Shown: piece after piece, positions 13,201-24,200 of the stretch
How positions within the stretch are numbered: position 1 is the first letter of the stretch
Layout of the letters: every line of letters starts with the position of its first letter
From: Plumapathes pennacea
Taxonomy: Eukaryota > Cnidaria > Anthozoa > Antipatharia > Myriopathidae
NCBI GenBank assembly: GCA_964036295.1
Contig: OZ038467.1
Coordinates: forward strand, 16,465,670-16,529,669
Length of the DNA: 64,000 nucleotides
Direction of reading: 5' to 3'
Translations under genes and position numbers: made by a program
Notes under the pieces: generated by a model
What the model saw: only the letters and a program-made list of their open reading frames with translations
What the model was told of the DNA's origin: nothing
The model's database searches: none

Positions 13201-16200
13201 TATTATTGCGGTTTTGTTCACAGTGTTTTCAGTCATTTCTGACTGCAAACTCAATGCTCAGGACTATTTCGGTGTATTTTTCATATCTGGTATACAATGA
13301 CCATTGCGAAACAAAGGCTACATGATCGAATGAAAGAAACATTTCAACAGGCAATGTACGATAAGCAGAAGAATGTTATGAGGCAACAGATGTCATGTAC
13401 AGAGTAAAGCATAAATCGTCATTGTTTTGTGGCTAAAGCTCATCGTAGCTTTGGTTTCCGTTTTCGGCCTGTTATCTTCCCAGAAGTATTTCGTGCCGCC
13501 ACAGAAAGTTTCGTCGGGCCTAAATATTTAGCGGCGACAGAGAAATTTGCAATCTCCCAGCAGTATCCATCAAACATTTGTGTACAGCTATTCTCAAAGC
13601 TTCCGCTGTGAACTTAAGAACAAAGCCAACAGCGTTCCCTAAAATCCAGTTTATCTGTACGTTCCACAAAGCCCAATGGTGTTGAGTTTGGATGGGATGC
13701 AGTTAACTTTTACACACAAGTAACGAGCAATATTCACTGGCCACATCTCGAGTTGTTTAGCGAAGTCAATTACATACATACATACATACATACATATATA
13801 CATATTTTTATTGATGCTCCCCTCAAGGGGCTTTTCAGCAACAATTTGGCTTCGCCATATTACTGTGGAGTACAGGCAGTGAGGGTGGTCACTGCCAGAG
13901 ATTTGTTTACGTCTTCAGTGGTTCTTTTACGTCCCCCCTGTAATCAAGTATAGAAGTATAGGGAGACGGGACCGCCATTTTACATAGTCATCCAAGCCAC
14001 GTATAGATCTTACCATTTGCTGATAGAAACAAAGACAGCACCTTCTCCTTAGTTATTTTAAGACCCTGAGTGCTGGTCCAGCCGGGGTTTGAACCCGCGA
14101 CCTCCCCCACCAAAGACCAGCACTCAACCAACTGAGCCAACTGGGCAGTGGTTTACGTCATCGCATATCATGTGATAATATGAACCAATCACCGTGTGCT
14201 GATTCTCGACCCAGAAAAAGGAAAACAAAAAAACTCCATTTTTAAGCTCACTGCAGCTGTGCAGCCGCGAGCAACAAGACTAGGGTTGCCAGTGAGCTCG
14301 TGGTGTGGGTTGGGTCGAGACCAGAAGAAACTAAAATGGAAGAGACAAGAGCGAGACTCCCAAAAAAGACTTGCAGTTTCTCACCAGAAAAACGTCATAC
14401 AGTATAGAAAATTTGAGTTTTGACACCTTGCTCAAGTCAAACTACAGTAAATTGTCATTACAACACTACACTTGCTTCTTAAAGGTTGAGCGACTATGCA
14501 TTTTGTGCTAAGGAGTAATGCGTGACTTATCTTTTTATGCACAGTCGATTCTTCAAAGCGGCTTCTTTTTTAATCAGAGGCCACGATAATCTAGCCTTCG
14601 CTTCAATACTTTAAAAGTACATTTTGACAACTGTCATGCTCGCGTGCAGCAAAACATGTAATATATTCACAGAGCAGCGCTTGTGGAGTTTTAAATGGCG
14701 AGAATGGTTGTTTTTCGTCGCAAAAACGGTTATACTTTCGGCAAAAAAACCTTTACAAAACAGCTACAGTATGTACGAGACAACAAATGTCATGTACAGT
14801 GTAAAGCATATTAAAAAGTTATCATTGTTTATGGCTAAAGTTCGTCATGCCTTTGGTGTCCGTTTTTGGCCTGGTATCTTCCCAGAGATACTTCGTGTCG
14901 CCACAGAAAGTTCGTCAGGGCTAAATAATTAGCAATGACAGAGTTATTTGCAATCCCATAGTGATGTCCATTAAATGTAATCGAATCCATCAAACATTTG
15001 TTTACGGTTATGATGATGAACATATGAACACCAGGCAAAAATTGTTCCCTGAAATCCAGTTTACCCGTGCATGTTCCACAGAGCCAAACGGTGGAGTTTG
15101 GATGGGATATAGCTAACTTTACACGCAATTGTATTAACGTACAGTTCAATCGTGGCGCCCGCATTTCAAGTTTTTCGCGAAGTTGCATATCACGTGATAA
15201 TATGAACCAATCACCGTGTGCTGATTCTCGACCCAGAAAAGAAACCTACGGGAAAAAAGAGAATTTCCATTTTTTAGCTCACGGGGCATGGCCCCACGAG
15301 CAATAAACTACTTTTGGCAAGGATATATGCACAGATAACTGTCCGAGGATATTATCTGTTCCGAGAAGCGAACAGTTTAAAGGTTTTTATTTCCACTTAT
15401 TTTTTAGGGTATTTGTTTACAGAAACGATAATTCTAAGTAGATGATAAGTGGAGGAAGCATGCTACAACCCATTATGGGTTTTTGGGCACATGCTCCCTC
15501 GTACAAATTTTAATTACTAACGGCGTAGGTTACAAAATGAAATAAATAGGGTAATAAAGGTTTATACAATGAAGTAACACATATTAAGTAGGTAATAGGA
15601 TCTGTAAGTTAACAAGACTGAATATGTAGCTTTATAGGTATCAAAGAAAGTGTATGCTTAGGCTATGGATATAGCTCTGGCTCTGCATTGTCTGAGAGAT
15701 AATGTGCTTCTTATAAAGACGTTTAAAAACTTTTAGCGAAATACAGTTCTTTAAACCTATTTGAACAGAATTCCATATTTTCGCAGAAGTGTATTTGATG
15801 CCAGATTTTTCATAGTTCAAATTTTGGAACGGTAAGTAAAGAGAGCGAAGCTCGAGGGCAACTGTGAACTTCGAGGAACAGATAATGTCATATTTCCGAA
15901 GCCAACTTTATTATCCTTCAAATATTTCCTTTTGCAGTGCAAATAATGGTGCAAGGACTGTGAAGCTTTTTGGTGCTTTCTGGAACTGCTTTTTTGACAA
16001 ATGAGTTTATGTGCTCCTCGGTAGTCATCTCGTAATGTTTTTTGTGATGAACATATAAAACTGTGTTCGGATATTGTCAGCGATAGTTCGCTAGGCGGGG
16101 GTTATTTGCTGATAATGTCCGCTCGTGGGCGGACGTTATTTGGTCACGTGTCATGATTCCACCAATCACGCGTGGGAGGAAATATTTGATGGGTTATAAA

Positions 16201-18253
16201 TATCTATATTTTGATGGAGTGATCAGGGTTGTATTGTCGTGTGAAGGCAATTATTTAGAGTTGTGTGACTGGTCGAGGGAAACTGAAACCTAAGTCAAGG
16301 TTGTTGTAAAAATTGATGATTCGATCAGCTGTCATCTGAGCAGGCTATCAAATATATAGTTCTGCATAAACTATTTGACAAACCATAAAATTCCGCAGAG
16401 AGAAAATATATTTTATCTTGCCTAAAACCTATTATGAGGTTGCAGTGCTAATGGTGAAATTGTAATAGAGCTTTGTTGTAATATCATCGTGGAACAATTT
16501 CTGTGCCCCATAATTTGAAAACAGTTGCCATAGTAATGGTACAATTGGTTTAGTTTATAAAAAAGAGGGTTCACCATGCGGTTTTAATGTTATTAGCATT
16601 TATGTCTCGAAAGTAGGTTACTTTAAATTGCTTTTTGTGTTGCCCAAGAAACTATTTCTAACTTTATAGAGATGAAAATGTACCCTGTAATGAAGTTTCA
16701 GTAAACGATTTATTGTTAGCGTTTCCAAAATATCACTGAAGGCCTGTCAAAGATTGGGTAATATTAACCATTGAGAGCCACGTTATAACCGCATATTATT
16801 AAACTTTTGCTTTATAATGACAATTCTCAGAACCCGGCAGAAGCATTATCTTCACAAAGATCTGCAAAACATACGGCAATGAGAAAGAAAAGCGGCTCGA
16901 AATGCAAACTCTTCATCGAAACTTTTGAAAGTCGCTGTGACGTCATAGTGGTAACTTCGGAGACGTCCCCCTCCCCTGGAAGAGTGGTATAACTATCAAC
17001 TAGTCATATATAATATGTCTAAACGCCATATCTAGGAGATGTTAGGGATGTGTTATGCATTAAAACAAATTGTCCGCTAAACTGTACAAATTGGCAATAC
17101 CAAGCAAATCAAACTGATCAGACTATCAGTTCTTTGTGAACTACTCATACATTTTTCAAGCCGGTTGGAAAAATCAGTTATTGAGGAAACCGTCCATGAG
17201 TCTGCCATTGGACTTATGTACGCTTGTTTTTCTTCCTTTTTCCGTGACCATGATTTTTATTTATTTATTTATTTTTTGATTCCAGGTATTTGCCAGTTCG
17301 GATGTTTTATATGCTGGTCAAGCCGTGGGTTTAATTGTCGCAGGTAAAGTATTTTGTCTACTTGCAATTGTCATTAGTCAAAGCTGAATGGGCAGGTGTT
17401 GCCCGTTCTCCTTACAAGAATTACAATTTTCTCTCTTTGACTTTGATTGCTCGTGTGCTCATTTTCTTTGTTTCTTTTTCTGTTTCTGGGTTGAGAATCA
17501 GCACGAAGTGATTGGTTCACATTATTATCACGTGATTTGTGATGAAATTATGTAAAATCAAAACTTACTCACAAACAACTTGAGATGTGGGTGATTGAAT
17601 TGTGTTAAAGTTAGCCTGCGTTGCATCCAAACGCAACACCGGTTGGCTCTGTGGATGCGATTTTGGCTTTACGTTGTTGAGTTCAGTGTCAGAAGCTTTA
17701 AAGATAGCCGTAAACAAAGGCTGTAGTATTGCGCTATTTGGAGACTCCAAGTAGGTCACCATTTCGAAATCTAATGTTTGTCAGTCCGTCAGTCTGTCTC
17801 AATGAAAAACCAGCTATAAAGAGAACTAGAATGACTGCATCGGCGTGGAGAAATACGTATAACTTGTATCGACTAAGGGTTGATGTGCTGGATGCCGTGA
17901 ACGAATTTGAAGCTAACACTTCGAGAGCTAGCCCTTCCTTTGAGCAAAATGTCAGTCTGTCAAGCATACGACCTCCAGGCGAGATGGCCAATCAGTTCAT
18001 TGCGGTGAAAAGCCATAAAGCAGTGATGGAAGTGATTTTATAACATAGTCACACTGTAAGCCACGCTCTGATTGGTCGAAGAGCATGCTCCATAATTTTA
18101 TGGTGCACGGCCGTGCTCAATAATGTGGCGTGAGCAAAATAATGACGTGAGCAAGTTTTTTTCGCCAAGAAACTTTTCTCTTCAATCAAACAAAGCAGCG
18201 AGACATTTTAATCCCGACAATAGAAGAAGATATTCCAAATGGATGTCCTGGCT

Positions 18254-18285
<32 letters not shown>

Positions 18286-21200
18286 AAGGAAGGACGATAC
18301 AAGGGAAAGAGAGTGGCGTTTTGCAACATTGACTGAACAACAAATGCAGTGGACAGACACTTGGAAAGAACTAAACAAAGCACAAATTGGTCTGTGGGAG
18401 CATTCCAAGCTAAACGTTTATTTTCTATAATCAGTGATACTTTGAATTACTGATAACAGATGTTTGACAGGAGTAATGGGGTGTAAAACCTATAAACAGT
18501 GCATTTGGACAAATAGTAAAGAATTTACATTTGCACAACAGGCACTCTATGCCTTATGAATGATAAGATATGGGTGAAAAATTTTTGTATAAGGCGTAGA
18601 GTGAACTGAAGGGTAGGGGTTTGCCAGCGTCGCTGAAGGGGAGGTGGGTGGGGAAACTTGTAGAAGTGGTTGGTAGAGTAGACTTGCGAGAAAGACGTGA
18701 TTTAAATGTGAAGGGCGTATAGTCCTAAGAAACTCCCTGGAGACTTCTACGGCCAATGGGGTGTAGGATACAAGAACATGAAGTTATCCGATTGGGTGAG
18801 AAAGCATGCCACGGCTTTTACGCGAATGAGAATAGTAAAGAATTTACATTCGCGCAACAGCCACTCTATGCCTTATGAAGGATAAGATATGGGTGAAAAA
18901 ATTTTTCCTGCGTCGGACATACTCAGATACAAAGATAAAGAACCGGTTGATGTTAACGAGGGCACTTTATTCACATGAATATAGTATAATCCTCCCGAAA
19001 CTCAGAAAAATCTTTCCCAATATGCATGCTGACAATGGCATCACAGAAAAGCTGGGCGGCAACCGTTTAGGTTGTTATGCGAGCGGAAAATGTCAGCAAT
19101 AAGTGTGGACTTGGGAGCTTTGAGCAAGCAGGTCTGCCGCTTTAGTAAGGCCGAGAATCTTGTCTGTTTGGGTCTAATACTTAGTGGTCTGGGTGGATTT
19201 CCAGCCGATGTGTCTTGCTATGTCTTCCATAGACGTACCCATCATGGGAAGAGTTATGGAGCAACCATTGCGGAGGCTGTGCATGGTTTCACCCTCGGCT
19301 ATTCCTAAAGTGCCAAGGTGGGTTTTGAGCTGGGCCGCGGCGGTGGATCCAACGAAAGGATTCCTGGAAATGCGGCCGTATTTGTCTGTCGATCTGAATA
19401 GGTAGCCATCACATAAGTTGACCTGCATGCACTTGCATAGGTTGAAATATCTTGTGAGGTTGGCAACGGGGCATAGGTGTGTCCCTACATTTCTTTAAAG
19501 CAAGTGTTTTATAATCTTTGCCACGCAACGTTTTACCGATGGACTGCCTGAAAATATAGACCTTGTTTCTCGGGCAGGAGAAGGATTTCTTTTGTCAGAG
19601 TTCTGCAAAGGTCTGAACCCCTGTCACCAGAAAAGAAGTTGACGCAGAAGAAGGCCGCATCTCGTGCAAGGATATAACGCTGTATGGGGGAGGTGTGGTT
19701 CGGTGAGAATGCTTGGGAAATGAGGTGACAAATGAGTTTGGACAGTTTGTTGAGAAACAGGGGAATTGCCTGTTTTGGAGACACGTGAGCAGCTGACTGT
19801 TCCTTCATTATGAAGCGCAGGTAGTCTTGGATGGATTTGTCACTTGCGGGATTTCCAGTGTCAAAGAGATTGTTCCATGGCCCATATCTGTCTGCATTGT
19901 TGAAAATTGCCCTTAGTTTGCCAATTGTGCTATTGACCGTTCCTGCTGCAAGGCGGGTGGGGCACTTACAACATTTTTTTTTGAATGGGTGCCAAAGAGA
20001 GGGCACTGGGTAGCATGAACTTTGGTTTTCCCCTTGTCGTCCTTCCACACAAGGAAACGAGTGAGATTGAGGGGTGTAGTAGTTTGTAGGGTGTTGGGAG
20101 AGGGTAAAGAGCCAAGGAAAACTTCCAGTTCCTTTTGCAGTACCGATTTCTGTCTCTCGTATGGTTGTGATTTGCGCTTGGCACGGATGGACGTGAGGCG
20201 GAGGTCGATAGAGGGTAGGTCTACCTCGAGCTTTGCGGAAGGGATGGCGGGTTTAGGTGGGGGGCTGTGGCTGTAACCACAGCGTTGGCAAAAGAAGAAA
20301 CTTTGGTCATTGGGGTATTTGCATTCCGGGCACTGGACAGAAGGACACCAAAGGCGAGGGACCATAGGCAGAGACTGCTGCAAAGAGATGCAGTGTAAAA
20401 TTAGTTTCCAGATAGCCGGAAGGCCCAAAGGGTCCACGGTAAGGAGCATGGGGTAAAGGCGCCATGCTGACGAGGGTTGGGAAATAAGGGAGTTGGTCTT
20501 GCCCTTAGAGCCGATCTTGAAACAGCTAGAAGCCTTGTGTTGGAGGATTGGCCACCAGTATTGGTGTGGTCGGAGGTCTGGGGCGATGATGGTGAGAGAG
20601 CAGGGTTGGGGTGAGAGGAACTTTAGGAAAGGACCCATAAGAATGAACAGTGGGAAGGCGTAGGCGTTCTCCAAGGGGTTGATAGATTGTGCATCCTGGG
20701 TTGGGGAAAGGGGCATAGAAACGCAAAGGACTGTTGTGCAGATTGCACTGGACGTTGGAAGCTAGAGCGAACAGGTCGAGTGTATGTGGTCCATAGGCCT
20801 GTTGCACCAGTTTCCAAGCCAGCGGGCTGAGCTTGCAATCAGCGTCAGAGAGAGTGCAAGAAGGGAGGTCTGCTGGGTTGTCCGCTGAAGGTACGAATGA
20901 TGCCTTCAAAGCCAGGTTATATTGGAGGGTGAGTTGAAAAATGGATTTCATCACTTGAGAGAGAGCAGGGACTTGAGGCTTGGTTCTCCCAAGAGGATAT
21001 GACCACCTTGTTATCGATGAAACAATCCAATCTTGAGTTGGAGATAGAATGGTTAAGACTCTCCAAGGTGAGGAGTAAGGCTTTTGCTTCTCTGACTGCA
21101 ATGGGTAAAATACGAGTGCTCTCGTCCCAATAGCCATGGAGGAGTTGTTCCTCTTTATCAGGGATTTAAAAGGGTGAGAATGTTTCCTCTTTCCAAGGGA

Positions 21201-24200
21201 GAAAACCGTCCCAGGAGTCCAGGAACTTCCAGTGGAGGAGTTCGGCCTTGAGCATGCCGGAAACTGGCATTGGATTGGATGAAAGACGTGCTTTCGAGAT
21301 TGCCTGGTAAGTAGCAGCGTTGGTGTAAAGCTTCACGCCGGGAACGAGGAGGGAGAAAGAGGTGGTTTTCCCTGCAAATTTCTGTAAAGTCTTCAGTGAG
21401 ACTGTCTTCTGGCTCAGTATGGTGTCCCGGAGCGCAGCAAATCTGAGTACTTGAATGGGGGGCAAAGTGAAAGCTTGCTTGTCTGACTTGCAGAAATATC
21501 CCAAATATCTCACCTTGAGAGCGTGTATAAGGCAGCTTTTCTTGAGCCCGAGAAAATAACCCAACTGTAGGAGGATGGAGCAGGCTATGAAGGTCGCCAT
21601 TTCGGACAACTGGAAGTTTGAGTACTCATGGTGGAGTGGGCGAATGGAATGTAACTGGCCGATGTGTTTGTCGTCGATATAGTTAGAGCATGGGACACCC
21701 AGAGACCTGATGTGGCTAGTGGCGGCCATGCCAATAAAATTATAGATGTAGGCGCTGGCTTTCCATCCAAAAGGGTGGTGTATACGAAATAATGTCCTCT
21801 CCACTTAAGACCGAAGTATGTCCTGCTATGTGGGTGGAGGGGGACGTGGTCATAACCACTTTTGTCATCTAGGGTAGTCTGGAAGTGGTTAATCCCTACG
21901 TAACATGGTAGGTTGGTAATGTAATCGAGAGAAAAGGGGCAGTCCTTTATCCAAAGATTTAAGAACCGTTCGTCGTGGCACATCCGGGGTTTGGATGGTT
22001 CCACTGTGATTGGCATGACCAGATTGGGGGGGTTCAACCGAACCCACTTTGCCATGGACCAGAAGGGAACCGTTTCTAATGCGTTCTATGATACAGGAAG
22101 AAATAAATTCATTGTGGTTTAAACAGTTGCGTGCGTTTGGATAAAATGACCTGGGGAGGAAACGGGGAATCGTAATTTCCTTGAAAGTTGCCTTTGAAAT
22201 AGACAAAGAAATGTCTAACGTCAACTCCTAGGGAAAGATAACTGTACAGCTCATCTTCTTTAGGATGTCCTTGCAGGATAGGCTCCCAAGCGGGGAGGTG
22301 CTTCTTAAGGTTTGCTGTGATGAAACGGTCTGGATCTCTGAAGGGGATTTGGGTTGGATTAGCATAATGTCCTGACGCAACAGATTTGATTGAGGGGAGT
22401 GGCCCGACCCAGACGTGGGGCTTTCCCTCCCAGTTGCACCAGACTGGAGACGGGTAGTGATTAGCGGCGTCTTGAATCCAGTTTGCAACATCCAAGTGCA
22501 GGGGGATCTACGGGGATGAAGAGAATACGTGTAAGAGGGAGGGTTCAGAGGTAACCCCACAGCCAAACCGAGCCAGGAAAACCGTCCAAAGACTGGTAAA
22601 GGGTTGTGTTTAGGAAACCCCCCTGGGCATGACTCAAGTGTGGAGAAGGGCTGAGAAATGTGGAGAACGAGTGAGAGATGGAGCGCGAGTAAACAAGATA
22701 CTTGTGCAAGGAATACACATTTATTGATTAGGACCTTATACTCAGTAAAGGTACACCGTGAAGTGCAGAGAACTAGAATTTTTGAGAGAAACGCCCTATT
22801 TTGGCTCGACAGTTTTGCGCTATGTGACCTCTTAGACCGCATGCGAAACAGGTGACAACGTATGGACTGATTCTAGTGGGAGCGTGATGGGTGCTGTTAG
22901 ACTGACGGACCAATGAGAGGAGGCGGGAGGGGTTGTCCTTGGTTGTCTTCTCTATCTCCTTCGCTATGGCAATTTCTTCTTTCGTTCCAAGGAGCTTCAA
23001 AAGTATGTGCTGGGTTATCAGTGAGGTTCCTTGTTTGTTTAAGAATAGCGTTATATCTCGAAGCCTGCTCATCTGCATTTTCCCTTGCGGTATCGGTCAG
23101 ATGCTCAAGGGTGGCCATAGCGGCATGTACGTCAAACATTCCCGGGGGACGAGACAACAGTTGGCGGAGTATTGAAGGGCCTGAGCGACGGTATTCTGGG
23201 ATAGTTTGGACTTTACTACTTTTATCTCTTTCTTAACGTCCTCCATAACATCTGGGGCTGCCTGAGGGGTACTGGGTAGGAAAGGTAATTGTAATAAACG
23301 TAGAGACTAAACAAAGCGAGGGCTGTGAAATAGTGAGGTTGATTTGGAAAACAATAAGGTTGGCTGAGTGCTAAAAACAGTTTGATTAAGCCAGGTGTAG
23401 CTATAAAGAAACCAGCACACGCTCCTGTGGAAAACACGCCTACCTGGTCAAATTTGCATGACATTTGCTTAAAGTGGAGACGGCATGCGAAATTTAAAAG
23501 GGAGCTGGAGCGCAGTTGGAAAAACATGTTAAGTACACTTGAACAATAGGGGCTAATTGTAGTAATAATTAGGCCCCCAAAAATTGTGCGGATACGAAAA
23601 ACACGTGGATTAATGACGTCCGAAAACAATGCCCGTGATCTCCCGGCTGTATTAGCATTATGATTTTGCACAGCATGTGCGTTGGAGTATGCATTTTAGA
23701 ACAGCCAAGGTGGCCCTTACAGAGTTTTACGCTTGGGTAGGACTGGTGTCCTAAGTTTAGGGAAAATAACGCTGTAAGAATTTAGCAACAGCTAGCACGG
23801 AGGGGGAAAAATAAACATTAATAACTGCTGTGCTTCCATACATTTTAATAACAAAAGATACCACGCCTTAAGTGTGCCGCTAGTTCAAGTGCAAATGTAA
23901 CCATGGCCTTTTTGTTAACGTGGGAACTCTGAATGCCGAAAATGTAGCAATGAAAAATCTTGAGTTTCATACACGTTGTGCCGACGCTGAGAAAAACCGG
24001 CTAACAAAAGACTCTAAAAAGCGCCAACGTGAGTGAATATGTTGTGCTCCACGTGTAACTGATGCCATGGGGCGCCAACGTAATCTCTTCTGCTACACTT
24101 TACGTTGCACAGACGCTAAGAAGCGCCAACATAATCAGTTCTTCCGCTACCATTTACGTTTCACAGACGCCCAGTGGCGCCAACGTAATCTCTTCCGCTA

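Noticed and set aside
14080-14150. tRNA gene on the minus strand
   Set aside because: A and B boxes are present, but the acceptor stem is not formed and the sequence continues into a SINE body with a simple-repeat tail.
18255-18284. Poly-lysine protein or processed pseudogene tail
   Set aside because: The 30-A tract is flanked on both sides by coding-like sequence in different frames, and no upstream gene body is recognised, so neither a poly(A) tail nor a Lys tract is supported.
20022-23236. Plus-strand open frames (for example 20022-20276, 22913-23236)
   Set aside because: They are opposite-strand shadows of the DIRS-order gag, RT and recombinase regions.
23222-23671. 149-codon minus-strand frame upstream of the gag-like ORF
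   Set aside because: No motif, low-complexity composition and a position in the untranslated leader make coding unlikely.
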